A stretch of 64,000 nucleotides of DNA from Cinnamomum chago. Lineage: Eukaryota; Streptophyta; Magnoliopsida; Laurales; Lauraceae. Positions 22,389 to 35,132 of the stretch are shown piece after piece (position 1 is the first letter of the stretch; each line of letters opens with the position of its first letter). The translations under genes and the position numbers were made by a program. Below the pieces are notes generated by a model. That model saw only the letters and a list, made by a program, of their open reading frames with translations, made no database searches and had not been told where the DNA came from. Where the stretch lies: the NCBI GenBank assembly GCA_038049695.1, contig CP142452.1, positions 107,083,001 through 107,147,000 on the forward strand. Direction: 5' to 3'.

Positions 22389-23892
22389 CTACCTTGGTAA
22401 AGGTTGGGTTGAAATGCTAGATTTCAAATCCACTTGTTCGATCTCCAGCCCGCTGCTTCTTTCGGCGGACATCTCTATTCCTAGATAATCTTTCAATTGG
22501 GCTACAATGTCGGTCATGGTCGGCCTCTCTATAGATCTTGGTGAAGTGCAGGCCAGAGCAATTTCTGCAACTTTCCAAAAGGAATTGACGTCGTAGTCAC
22601 CTTCCAACCTTTGGTCAACCACAGCTTGTATGTCCCCTCTGGCAATTATAGGGCTTGCCCAATCCACTAGGTTTCTATTCTCATAATCTGTACTACTTCG
22701 AATAATTGCAGGCTGGCCTGTGATTAGCTCTAACAGAACAACTCCAAAACTATAGACGTCGCTTTTCTGAGTCAAATTGTCGAAATAGAAGTACCTAAAC
22801 AGAAAAAATAATCACATAGGCCACGTAGTTGTGAACAAATTATATATACATTCACAACACCAAAAACGGGAAATTGGAACGGAAAAGCGTTCCTAATCCT
22901 TCCGTTCCTAATCCGTTAAACCGTTCCTAAAGCGTTCCAATTTCCGTTCCAATTTGGTACCAACCGTTCCTAATCCGTTAAAGCGTTCCAATTTCCTGTT
23001 TTTGGAACGGTTTAACGGATTAGGAACGGAAGGATTGGGAACGCTTTTCCGTTCCAATTTCCTGTTTTTGGTGTTGTGATTGCAAACAAATTATAATGAT
23101 GGAGAAGATGGAAATGAGTATGGAACAAGAATACTCCATATCAAAAATCAAACATGTGGAACGTTTGGCTTCAAAGGACTGAGAACGTACTCTGGATCGA
23201 GGTACCCAGGGGTCCCTTTGACTGCTGTTGAAACGTGAGTGAATTGATCATCCTTAAAGAAAACCTTGGCCAACCCAAAGTCCCCTATCTTGGCCTCTAA
23301 TTTTTCATTCAATAGGATGTTGGTTGTCTTCACATCTCTATGAATTATGGCCGGTTTGCAACCATTATGCAAATACTCCAATCCTAGATACAAAACTCAA
23401 ACCATACATCAAACACGTTGCTTGGAAAAAAAAAAACCATCAAACACATTAGTACAAAAGGAAAGTTAAATGAGCAAAAAGGGTAAAAAAAAAATTATAT
23501 AACTTAGTGTCGTTAACCTTGTGCGACATCCAATGCGATACAGAGTCTCTGGCCCCAGTTTAGAGCTTTTGAATTGTTGTCTGTGCCTGTAATATTCCAT
23601 TATCAATATTAGCACATATATCAACTTCATTAGTAGCAGGAGAGAGGTTGAAGGATGTAGCTACCTAATAGATGGCTTCCTAAGTTTCCTTGAGCCATGT
23701 ACTCGTATATGAGGGCCGTGGCATCACCTTCTTGACAATAGCCAATAAAAGAAACCAAGTTTCTATGATGAACTCTCATCAAGAGTTGCACCTGCAATAC
23801 ATTTGCCAGCCTTACAGTAAGTGAAACTCTCGTAGCCACAAATACCTACGAATTGTTCTCATGCATGCATCAATCTAACATCAAGCATATTT

Positions 23893-23946
<54 letters not shown>

Positions 23947-26900
23947 AACATCAAACACAACAGATTGTTGTTCAAGTTGTGGGTTTCATTATCCATGGAC
24001 AATTTCATGTTGGCCATTTCTCTTCTCAGCCTTATAATTAATTGATGTCGAAGGTGCGCAATAATAAATCACTTTGTTGTTGATACAGCAATGATTTAGT
24101 CTAACCTCATTCTGGAATTCATCATAGCCTTGACATGTGTGAGAGAGCAGCTTGACCGATTGTATAGAGAGCATCTTCACTGCAACTTGAGTGCCATCAG
24201 ACATCTGGCCGTGGTGAACGGTCCCAAACCCTCCTTTGCCAATGGCCCTCTCGAAATTGTTGGTCATAGTAACGACTTCAGCGTATCTGAACCGTCGATT
24301 CTCAGAGTGAAACGATCCTCCCACTCTTTTGGCTTTGAGGATAAGAGCTGCACAAAATTTTTCATGGAATATAAGATGAAATGGTGAACTTAAGATGAAA
24401 TGGTGAACTTAATGTACGAACTCGACAATTAAGTTTAACAATCAATTTCTTTAGTCCATATAACATATGTCAAATAGAGTGCTCATTTATTTAACATCTG
24501 ATCAAGGACTGATATAAAATAAAAGAAAATAATCTGGTAGGAGTCTCAATTGCAACAAGGAAGGTTATGGGCCATGAACAGCTCATATTAAAAAGCTATA
24601 GCAGTTGTCTTCTAAATGTGGGTCATTGACATGGTTTCTCCCAGTTCATTTGCAACTAGCTGGGCTATTTAAAGCAGGTTCTATCCATGATTGTGCTCCG
24701 TGATTGAGGATCTTGATTCACCAACAAAACAACCATATATGCTTAGTCACATGAGTGGCTGCTTGCATTAGGATTTATCTCTAGAAAAGTTAGAATGTAT
24801 TCATACAATTGAATGCTTACCTTGCTTTCTCCATTTGAATCTCCATAAGACTATCAACAAGATCAATAAGATCACTAAAGAAGCAACCGGCGCCACAACG
24901 AGAACAGTAATATTTCCTTTGTTAGAATGTCCATCGCATGATTCAGACATACAAAGATCTGGGTTGTTATCGACACTGTGATTAAAAGATTAAACATCTT
25001 AGCAATCATATTCAACAAAATCAGAAAAACAGGTAGCAGGCATGAAAGGTTTCAATTTGGAGTCAGTTCTTAATTATATGATATAATCTCTGATTTTATG
25101 TCCTCGTTCTATAAGGAGAGTTTGTAAGCATTCAATGTTCTCACTGCATGAATAGCTTATCTTCTCAGGTCTCCCTGAAGATTTTCCTGACAGTGCTTCT
25201 CACTATCATAGTCACATTTGGAATATTATAACTTTAAATTAAGTCCATGGTTGTTTGTGGAGAGGCATACGTACCTCAACTTAAGTGATCCTTTCTTAGA
25301 TTTCTCTAGCAAATTGGAAGGGACCGATCCACTGAGTTGGTTGCCACTTAAATTCCTGAAATGATTGCAGGCTTCAAACTAAAGGTACTGCTGAATATAG
25401 GTACTTACAACTATCCATCAAAAGCTCTTCAACTTACAGCAATGACAGGGATGGCAAGTCTCCTAGAAAATCAGGAATAGGCCCAGTCAAGTTATTCCAT
25501 GACAAATCCCTGAAAGAAAAGAGTTACAAGATAAGCACTATAGGAGTCTGGATCAACTCTGAAAAGAGTGAACGTCTAATTTTAGTTTCTATTTTATTCA
25601 AAATAGAGCTTAAAGCATCTGAAAAAATAAGTTATGGGACTGCTTATTTCGTATATTAGCTAAAATGGGAGCAGGTCGACAGTGCAATATTTATAATTAC
25701 TTTGAACAAAAATGACCTCATAAATTTTTTAAAATGATGCAAACTGTGGGTTTGACATTATAATTTGTAAAAGGTGGTTCTCATGTTCACAACCGCAAAA
25801 GTGCACGTACATTATAATTTGTATAAAGGTGGGGCCCATTGCAATTCATATAAAGGTCAGCCTCATGTTCTAATTCCCATAGGTGGATCCCATAATGTAA
25901 TTTCTAATGGTGGGTCTCATGTACAATAATTCCTATGTGGCTCATTGTTGTGATTCTTCAAGGTGGGCCTGCATTATAATTACTATAACGAGGATGCATG
26001 TTCTAAGTTCTAAAAAAGTGGGCCCCATGTTCTAATTTCTAAGGTGAGTTACATGTTGTGATTTTAAAAGATAGGTCTCATCTACAATAATTCATTAAGT
26101 TAGGCCCATGTTGTAATTCATAAAGGTGGCTTTCATGTTCGCAATGACGTAATCTTACTTTACCAGTGAAGTGAAAAGAATGGTCAATTAAAAAGAGAAC
26201 AAAAGAAGAGAGGTCAAATCAAAATAAGAAAATCTCAATTTATCTTTTTGTCATTTAGTGTTATAAGAGGGGAATTTTTTTTTACTTTTTTTTATAAATA
26301 GAAGAGGACTTTCTATCAGTTTTAGTGGCTTGAGAGTGACTTTTTTACTTTTTTTTCGGTAAAATGAATATGTGATTTTTAAAATTTAGTATTTTATTAT
26401 TTGACCCCCTCTTTGTTTATTCGATTTTACCAAACAGCTTGAGGCCCATATTGGATTTCTAAATGTGGCCCCCGTGTGTTGAAAGTTTTGAGAAAATGAC
26501 TGAATATGTCTCTCAAATAAGCTCTTCTTTTTGTGTTTACCAAACACTCTACTATGTCGAGATAAGAGCTTTTTTTATACTTTTTTTTTTATCAAATTGA
26601 CTAATGGTAAATTAGCATTTAAAAAACAGAGCATTTTATTTTAAATTAGACTAGAGTTTCAAGATGGCCTCTGAGACTCTAGATTTATGGTGAACTAGTT
26701 CGACATCAAACAAGAGAAATGGTTGATGGCAGAATTAGAAAATGACCGGTGCCATCTGATCCAATGGCTTTGATCTTGGACTAGTACCATCTATGCAATT
26801 ATTTGTTGCAATGATGTAACTGCAAACTTACAAGGTATGGATGGACTTGAGATTTGCAATAAAAGCAGCTATTTCTCCCTTCAATCCAAAAGAAGAAAGG

Positions 26901-29115
26901 TTCCTGTAAGAGAATAGGTAACTTTCATTGATGCAAATTAATATTAACAAGCATTTTCTTTGCATCAGTTATTTTCGTGCAGGGGGTACTCACAAGGATA
27001 TGATTGTAGGGGCATCAGAAAGGGTGTTACTGCTGTCACAAGTCAAGCCCACCCACGAGTAAATCTTCGGTTCACATGGATCACCCATCCAGTTTCTCTC
27101 CACTTTGTAAGTCGCTTTGATATTAACCATCACTTCAACTGCTTTCCACAAAATAAAGAAGAAACCTTCAGCACTTAATTTGGCATGTGTAACTGATAAG
27201 TTAAATTTCTTGATCGCACAGTTGAAAGGTATTCATGGCTATGACTCCCGAGTTGATTTGATTTATTGTACATTTCTATTCGATGGATTCCATTTCTATT
27301 GATGAGGTACTTGTATTTTTCTACTGTCAGAGAGAGCTCCCATTGCTGACTCGGGGTCCTTTTTTTTTTTTTTTTTTTAATGTATAGGCTTCAATCTATT
27401 TAATTTCTTTTTATCAAACTTTAAAGAAGGGACAATTACCATACGGAATGTCTTAAAGCTGACAATAGCCTCAGAATAGCCGAAAATTGTATATCTACTA
27501 CAGAGTTGTTCTATCCGTAGGATATCGCAAGCTAGGGGTGTAGGATATCTCATAATCAGAAGTAGAAAGACTTAAACAGTCTATTTTTTTTCCTTAACTG
27601 TGGGACCACCAAACCACCATCCAAACTGTTGGATAACTGTATGAGTGTAAGAACTAACATCCCACCAAATTTGAACCGTTGATCTATCACGGTTATTGAG
27701 AAATTTTCAAAAAAGTCACATTGTTTTGTATATTATAAAAACAAATTATAAGCCGCGTTTTTTTTTTTTTTTTTTTTTGCAAATTTCTTGATAACCGTGA
27801 TAGATCAACGGTACAAATTTGGTACAATATTAGTTCTTACATTCGTACAACTATCCAACGATTTGGACGGTGGTTCGATGGTCCCACAGTCAAGGAAATT
27901 TTTTTTAAAAATTAGACTGTTTAAGTCTTTCCGCTTCTGATTATGAGATATCCTACACCCAGCTTGCGATGTCATACGGATCAAACAGTTCTGCGGAAAA
28001 TATAGATTTTCTGACCGTTGTGGGGCTATTGTCATCTTTAAGACGAACCATACGGTAACTGTCCCTTTAAAGAAAGCATTTACATGCCATAAAATAGAGT
28101 TATGACTTGTGATGAGTGCCCATGATGCCTGTCCCTTTAAAGAAAGCATTTACATGCCATAAAATGGAGTTCTGACTTGTGATGAGTGCCCATGATGCCC
28201 AAAAAACATGCACACACAGTAGACATGGGAGCATGCATACATACCATCTTGTTCTCTTGTTGGTACTGTGGGGTGAGGCACGATAGTGAAAGGCTCTATA
28301 GCATTAAGGATTGGAGGACGGTTAGAATTCGGCGTCGACTTAAATGAACATGAGTACTGATCTTGGCCACTCAATGGTTGGGAGGTTTCGATGGTGGTTG
28401 TGACAAGGTACTCTGGGCGCAAAGGCTCGCTACCATTGCATGATTTGTTGCCGCAACATACTGTGAATTCTCTCGTCATGTTAGGACCAAGCTGCTCAAG
28501 TTCGGCAAAGTGCATGTAAATATGAAATTGCTGGGAGGAATAATCTGCCGTCCAAGGATAGTACAATGCGCTACTGTCATTGATTGGACGAACCGCAGTC
28601 ATCATGACCATCGAGAGTGGTTCGATGGCCCCATCCTTATTTGTCACATTTTGCGAGGTGCCGAAGGAAATCCAACGATAGTTCTCTTGTGGCCTCCAAA
28701 TTAGATCAAAAGGGTCGTATGGATATCTGCATAGACAACATTGATTGCCACAATACTTACTCGTAGATAAAAGAAACTAATAGATACCTGTCTTTTAGGG
28801 ACGTGGAATCCCCTAAGATCAATCTAATCTCCTTAAACTCACTATTCCCTTAGAACCTCACATGCCATTTATTTGACGCCCATCCCAAAGTGACTTAGCA
28901 TTTGAATTGAAATTTTAAAAAATGATGCATATTAAGACCATAACCTTGGACAAGAGGTACAATGCTCTATTGGGCAAAAAGCCCCGTCTTGGTGAAATAC
29001 AATTTAAAATATGAATTTTATTTCATACGTATTTAAATTTTCCTGTGAGAACGTCCACAAAAGGGATGTCGTGCGAGAATAACAACGCCGCCTACTGCCA
29101 AAGGAGAAAATCACC

Positions 29116-29159
<44 letters not shown>

Positions 29160-32100
29160 GCACCTGATATCATAACTGTTAATGGATCGTCCAACATCAA
29201 ATCGGCCCCAATGGAGCCGGAGAGATTGGCTCTCATTCACAACACCATACATGGAATTGTTCAGTGGACGTAACTCAAGTGCAGATATGAAAGGAGTTCC
29301 ATAGCCCGTATTCACAAGACAAACAGATATAAAGTTCATTGACGCTATAGTGATGATCTCTGTATAGATTTCATCAGTTGCAACGTAGGGAGACATGGTG
29401 TCCCAGAAATTCACACCTATGTAGAGGTCGAACTCTGGTGTGTTGTTTCTGCCGTCATAGTCTCCGTATAGGAAGTAGGCTCTGATTAAATACTTATTGC
29501 CCTTATTGACGACAGAACCCAAGTTGTAACAGTTGCGGTTTCCATTCGGGAAGCTTCTGAGGGTTCTGTAGAATGGTCGAGAGCCATCTGGAAAGATTCT
29601 AACAACTTCATTTACACCTGTATCAATAAATTGAACATCTGAAACATAGGTAATGTCATCGTAGGAGTCTTCATAGATGGAGTCATTAGTTCTGCCACAA
29701 TCTATGCTGATAAAGCCTGCAGGCAAATAAGTAAGGATTACAAAATAGAGCATAAAGATAAGGATTACAAAATAGAGCATAAAGATTTATTTGTTTGAAA
29801 CTGGTCACTTTTTCACGTAATACTAATAATTCATAAATTTAAGCTTCTCATATCATTTGTTATATCATAAGAAAAAGAAACATCAATCTTTGCGATAATT
29901 ATTGTTGGATTGGTCTCATCTACAATAATTTTACTCCAGTACAATAAAGTATATTTCAACAATAAAAAAAAAGTATTAAACTATTTGGGTCCTTCTACAG
30001 GGGACCATCGGATGGCCAATTAAAAAGGCCGCATTCGCTCCCTATGCTAACCTATGAAGTATCAATTTAGCATTACAATTGCTTTTGAAAAACGTTGAGG
30101 TCACATTTGTCAACCAAGTCTTTGTAATTCTGCTAGAGCCAAATTCCAGAGAGCACCCTCGCTATAGCGAGTGGGGTGGGGTTTGCCCAGTTTCATCCGG
30201 ACTCTTAGTAAGAGTTTGAGACAATTTAATATTCTTAATGTATTATCATTAGAAGTCTCTTGTACAAATTTGGGGTATATATTGGGTGATTCTCTCAATC
30301 CAAACACACACAAGAAGCTCCTCTCTCTTATTCTAAGGTGAGAATCCTAAAAGAGATTTCTTGTTCTCTAGAGCCATTGATAGATGTTTTGAACGGTTAC
30401 ACTTAAAAGTTTAAAGTATCTACTTCTTTGTAAAAGATCTGTTCATCTTAGTTCTCAAGGTGATTGAAGGAGGATCAAGTATAGGGAGCGGTGTGCGGCG
30501 GGAAAGTCATGGCAACAGGAGATCGAAGTTGTGCAAGAATAACTACAATCCTTAAGTCAACGTATTGACTAAGATAAAAGAATTGTAAATATATCTTGTA
30601 ACCGTTCAATAGTGTTTGGTTTTTCTTATCGTAGTTTTTCTCCCAATAAGGGTTTTCACGTTAAATTTGTGTCTACCTTCTTATGGTGATTGCTTGGTAG
30701 ATAGTTTTGCTAGTTTTATCTTGTTTGGTTGATTATTTCCATTATGCATTAGTTATTAGACTAGCACTCATTCTGATAAGTTGGCACTTTCAGATCCTCA
30801 CCGGTTTCCTCTAAGGATTCGAAAAGGATTGAGGCTAGTGAAACTTTGCCCCAACTATGTTAAAGTCGGGTACATGAATTCTTGTTCTCCATTTTGATCT
30901 ATCATGCGCCAAATCCTTCAATATTTATATGTTGTAATTCTTCATATCTAACCTTGCTACTTTCATTCATGTCCTTTCAACATATTCATTTTCCTTGGTG
31001 GACTATCAACTTACATAAAAAAGACTTCTCCTTACCGATGTCATTGTTGGCCTACGTTGGATATGTTATGTAATATTATATAGTATTAATGAAGTAAAAT
31101 CTATATTAATATAAATTAATTATTAGTTAGATGTCATTTAATATTAATAAAATAGCTTAAGTTCACTAGAGAAAGAGTGATTAATCTACTCCTTAAAAGG
31201 AGCAAACTTTTTGTTCTACTTTTTGAAAATGTTAAGAGGAGATCATGAGTTTCAATTCTCCTCCTTCCTTTTCCTCACTTCCAAACTGCTATTGAGAGTG
31301 AAAAGGGACCTAATGTGATATAAAGTTTTACTTCTTGTGGTTTGGATGAAAGAAGTAAAATTTTGTCTTTAGTGATGTCACTATTTTACTTCATGAGTGT
31401 TTCAATAGAAAATGGAGAGGGGAGGGCAAATTTCAATGTGACATAAAGCAACCCTTTTACCCCCATTGTTCCGCATTGTATACTATTGTGGAGAAGTATA
31501 ATTTTGTCTTCTAATGCTTTTTTGTGTAACCCCCTACTCTTTTTTTTATTTATGATTTAACTCCTACTTTCATTTTATTCTTTGCTTAGAAGGATAGTAA
31601 AAAAGTAAAGTTCTACTCGATGATATTTGGATATAAGAAGTAAAAGGAGAATAAAAAGTTAATGTGACTGTTGTACTTAATTAGTGTTTAGATGAACAAA
31701 GGAGAGGGGATGCACCAAATTGAGAAAGAAATAGCATTTTTTTTATAATAATTACTTTTAATTATTTCTTTTTTTATAGAAACGGTGCAGCACCGAACGA
31801 AAAATATCAATATCTTTTTGAAACTTCTAGTTTAAAAAAGGTCAGGGATGGTGGTGAACAAGGACTGCCCTCCTTATATATGTGAGATCTAGATTCCCCC
31901 TCCCTCGTCCCTCCCCAGAAAAATGATAAGAAGAAGCATAAGAACAAAAAAAAAAAAAAATTTAAAATGCAACACCCCCAAAATTAGCACCATGACCATG
32001 GATCAATCCATGATTGATTATGTGGAAGGGAGGTGCCTTGCCAGCTGACCTATCATAGATTGGCTATTATCCAATTTGTGTGCCACTTGAACTCAGAATC

Positions 32101-32416
32101 CATATTCCACGTGAGGAGCTATTCTTTTCTACTCCACACATGAACACGTACGTGTGAGATCAATACCAATTTTTAGTGATCCATCCTCTACGTGCCCATA
32201 TCACTACATACGAAAAAAATGGACAGTTAAATCAAAACACAAGATTATTAGAGGATCAGCTGATTCTGTATCCAGAGCTCATGCACCATGGGATCTTCTG
32301 CACAGTATCCTCTGCATTTTATGTTTTTTTCTACGTTTGTTGTTACCTTGTTGGCCATGAACTCGAATCGCCAGAGAAAAGATAGCCCAAACAAACAGAA
32401 GCCGAACCATTCTCAT
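22389..32416 (-). CDS. RLK-B: malectin-like LRR receptor-like kinase, apparently intact
   Basis: Thirteen exons join in phase: 32416-32347, 29716-29164, 28726-28245, 27138-26994, 26903-26832, 25509-25438, 25355-25275, 24975-24821, 24347-24106, 23791-23665, 23586-23518, 23383-23191, 22794-22389. They total 2667 nt, or 888 residues plus stop, a normal length for LRR-RLK subfamily I. The start is the first in-frame ATG after an upstream TGA. Layout: signal peptide 1-23, malectin-like region about 27-350, W-M-G-D-P-C motif before about three LRRs (390-490), membrane segment about 510-533, kinase about 575-840 with glycine loop 580-585, K601, HRD 704-706 and DFG 724-726, so an RD kinase likely to be active. 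Relatives FRK1/SIRK and IOS1 act at the plasma membrane in immunity and senescence; the ligand is unknown. Introns hold a CACTA MITE, a Mutator MITE and a copia-like LTR. Confidence 0.93.
22853..23078. mobile_element. 226-bp CACTA-type foldback MITE in RLK-B intron
   Basis: Starts CACAACACCAAAAACGGG and ends as its inverse, TTTTTGGTGTTGTG. Nearly the whole element is an inverted repeat made of ggaacgg/ccgttcc motifs. It is flanked by a 3-bp duplication (att). RLK-A has the empty site in the same intron (ttatacattgcaaac near 9527), which proves the insertion. A second family member is at 39486-39690. Confidence 0.93.
23897..23944. repeat. (AT)n microsatellite
   Basis: Uninterrupted ta repeat of about 24 units in the RLK-B intron between the first two kinase exons; RLK-A has a poly-A run instead at the matching place. 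Confidence 0.95.
27429..28065. mobile_element. 637-bp Mutator-type foldback MITE in RLK-B intron
   Basis: Two arms of about 285 bp form an inverted repeat around a poly-T centre near 27760-27778. Left end GGGACAATTACCATACGG, right end CCATACGGTAACTGTCCC. A perfect 9-bp target duplication, tttaaagaa (27420-27428 and 28066-28074), fits Mutator-like elements. No transposase is present. It sits in the intron between the second malectin-like exon and the next exon. Confidence 0.9.
28061..28200. repeat. 70-bp tandem duplication at the MITE edge
   Basis: Two copies, 28061-28130 and 28131-28200, each starting gtccctttaaagaaagc. Each copy includes the last five bases of the Mutator-type MITE plus its target duplication, so the duplication happened after the MITE inserted. 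Confidence 0.92.
29117..29157. repeat. (GA)n microsatellite next to a splice donor
   Basis: About 20 ga units lie just inside the intron after RLK-B exon 2. Exon 2 ends at 29164, so on the coding strand a ct repeat starts at intron position +7. Length variation could affect donor use. Confidence 0.95.
30120..30760 (+). mobile_element. Copia-like LTR fragment in RLK-B intron 1
   Basis: Reverse-oriented copy of the family at 16640-17480 and 18960-20030. On this strand it contains agggttttcacgttaaatttg and tggtgattgcttggtag, a style common at the 3' end of plant copia LTRs. RLK-A also has a family member in intron 1, but in the other orientation, so the insertions are probably independent. Confidence 0.45.
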
Positions 32417-32650
32417 TCTCCTCTTGAGCAACAGCCTTCAACTCAAGTGACCGAAATATGTAACCTCGATCTGTTTAAGTAGCCGACTTGCCAGGTGATC
32501 CCCCCTTCTTATCTTTATTGGCGCCTCTGGATTTGATGTATGAGGTCAGCAGTAGGAGCCATCTCACCTCACCTCCGATTATAGTTGACCTGAGACAAGT
32601 ACATGGTTTTAAGTCTTCTACTATAATTTAAATTAAGTCAACATTCATCT
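32417..32650 (-). promoter_or_regulatory. RLK-B proximal promoter with conserved W-box block
   Basis: The block 32577-32645 matches 18272-18340 upstream of RLK-A almost base for base and carries the W-box core TTGACC at 32585-32590. The TATA-like position seen in RLK-A reads aataaagataagaagg here, a weaker TATA. Conservation of the block between otherwise diverged flanks suggests a functional element. Confidence 0.5.
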
Positions 32651-32771
32651 GCAGTCAGATAGTGGGACACACTATTGTTTAAGTGAAAAACGAGGATATA
32701 CTACTGGTCTATCTAACTGCAATCTGCACCATTACGTGTCATATTCTGGTTGGCCTCAAATGAGCGTTGAC

Positions 32772-33256
32772 TTAGTTTAAATTATAGGAGACCAGGCCTA
32801 GACTTAGCCAGGAGAATCCTCGTATTGCCGAACAAAGGTGGTGGGCCCCGGTGATGCACAGGGAAACGCAGTACTCACGATTGGTGGATCCGTGGTGACT
32901 AGTAAGGCTCTTGAGTTGGCTCTCCTCGATGGAGCGGACGGATGAGTGATCGTTTGAGGGGAGGATTGTTGGGGATGTACAACCAAAGTCCCACATCGGG
33001 TAGAAATGGGAAAGATCATGGGCATATAAGTAGGACTAAGTACTCCATTGGTATGAGGCCTTTTGGGTAGAGTCTATTGTGATTTAGAAGTAATGTTTTA
33101 GTGTAATAGGGTTTGGGGCTAATATTATAAATAGAGACTAAGAGTCTCTAGGATGTACACCTCTCTTCTGATTGTATACTGAATTCTCCCATCTTCCCCG
33201 TGGACATGTTGTCTTGTGTGTGCTCGATCTTTTCTTATAGGCCCTAGATCACAACA
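32772..33256 (+). mobile_element. LTR-retrotransposon remnant in RLK-B promoter: 3' LTR with polypurine tract
   Basis: The LTR 32967-33256 (290 bp) begins TGTTGGGGATG, ends CACAACA and contains tataaatagagac at about 33128. It is preceded directly by the purine tract gaggggagga and about 190 bases of internal sequence. No matching 5' LTR or coding region was found, so it is a truncated or miniature (TRIM-like) element. RLK-A lacks it at the equivalent promoter position (18345-18600), so it arrived after the gene duplication. Confidence 0.7.
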
Positions 33257-35130
33257 AATGTCACATCAACACCCAATCACATTTTCAATCATGTGTTCTG
33301 CCATATGGTGGGATGCACTTACATTAAAGTGAAATATGAGGATATGCAACTAGCTAGAGGGGATAGGATTCATCTTAAACAGTCCAGATCATCTCGAGCT
33401 GGATCCTACCAAGGAGTTCCTATCAAGTGTTACACGGTTTCATGTAATAGTTGCAAAATGTATCTGCACTCTATAATGATATATCCTCATACCAAAAAAA
33501 TAAAATAAATCAAACATGTAGACATAAAAAAAAAAAAAAACAGTGATTAAGTAATTGCAACTGGATTATGTAACCATCAACCATCGTTCAGTTAGATGAT
33601 AGTTATATACTATAATACACAGGAGCCCGTTTCCAGCTCTTTGAGACATGACTAAAGATGTTCTACATTGGAATAATTAAGGGATATAATATATCTTTCA
33701 ACTCGAATTTTGCAGCACCAAAAGTAATTCATATCATCTTTTCATAGGAAATGATTTGTTGCAAAGTGGAGGAACACTATTTTTTTTTTTTGCTTCCGCC
33801 CTTACAGAAAAAATGATGTGCCAAAATAGCACAACAAGCTTGAGTCTTTCCCTTACCACAAAGGAATCTTTGGCATTGCACAAGAAAACCTGTGTTGCCA
33901 TATAAGAAAGAATGTATTTTGAGCGAACTGAGCTTCACCCAGCTTTCCGGTGTCTAAAATCAAACGGTTTTGCTTTTGCTTGCTATCATGGTCAGGCACA
34001 TATCATGTGGGTTGTGAATTCAAACGGTTCCGTTTGGGTGGATGTATATTATTAATTATTTTTCTTAAAAAGTATTTTTAAAAAATAGCGGGGGATTGTT
34101 GGATATTTTCCAAAATCCAATGATTAATAAAAAAAAAATTCAAGAGACATTTGAATGTGTCTTTTCGAATTGAGTGTGTCATTTCAAAATTATGTGTTTT
34201 ATGCCTTTTCAATGGGACGTGTCTCTTTGACCCATTTGAATGGATGTGACTCAAGTCAAAGGTATACCTTCCAACATTAGGAATTAAGTTGATTTTTAAG
34301 TTTTTCATTGAGTATTCAAAATGAGTGGATGCAGTATTTTCAGAACATTATTTAAAGAATACTTTCTTCTATTTTATTTTTATTTTGATTTTAAGGGCAA
34401 TTCCATATTTTTGATTTTAGTGTGCAGACTACGAATTAAAGTTTAGCATTGTATCCAAGGGACAAAATTTCATCAAAGCAAGTGGCATGTGAGAAATTAT
34501 CGTCTTTAAGAAAGCATCTTAATTGGTGCGCCTTGCCCATTTGCTTTCTTATTCAATCTCTCATGTTCACAATCGTTCACTAATTGTTTATTTTAACTAT
34601 TTATTTAATTTTCTGATTGCACATTCTTCGTAAGTAATTTTGGCAACAGGATAAGTATCAAGTAGATTTGCCTTTCCCTTGATATTATGGTCAAGTAAAG
34701 GGTGGAAGAAACATACACAAGATCTAGCCACATGCCATCACTGGTACTAAAGCAACGTCGTGCTAAGAACTTTAGCATAGGGGTGGTGTTCGCCTTTGGT
34801 TGTTTACCCTGATTTGGTCTGTTCTGTAAAACACTTCTGAGTTCATCGACTGGTCTATTTCTGGCTTTCTGCTTTGGTCTGTGAACAGTTTGGTCCAGCA
34901 CTTAGCTTATAGCTTGAGTCCTTTTCATTCATTGACTTGACTCACCGGTGTCATATTTCAGTTTTGTCCCATTTCAGTTGGTACCCTGGCGAACTAGAAA
35001 CCTTTTGAATAAGCCTCGAAAAAAATTTCGAGGATGCATTTACAGGGCCTTTTTATTAGATTTTCATCCTTATATTTCTTACAATTCAATCAATTATAAT
35101 GGTTTAATGGTTATTATGTTTGAAAATAGG
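33257..35130. other. RLK-B distal upstream and AT-rich intergenic region
   Basis: 33540-33790 resembles 18600-18800 upstream of RLK-A (shared gtgattaagtaattgcaact and ccagctctttgagaca), so the tandem duplication reached at least this far. From about 33900 to 35130 nothing is recognised: no domain, RNA gene or terminal repeats. Confidence 0.6.
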
Positions 35131-35132
35131 CA

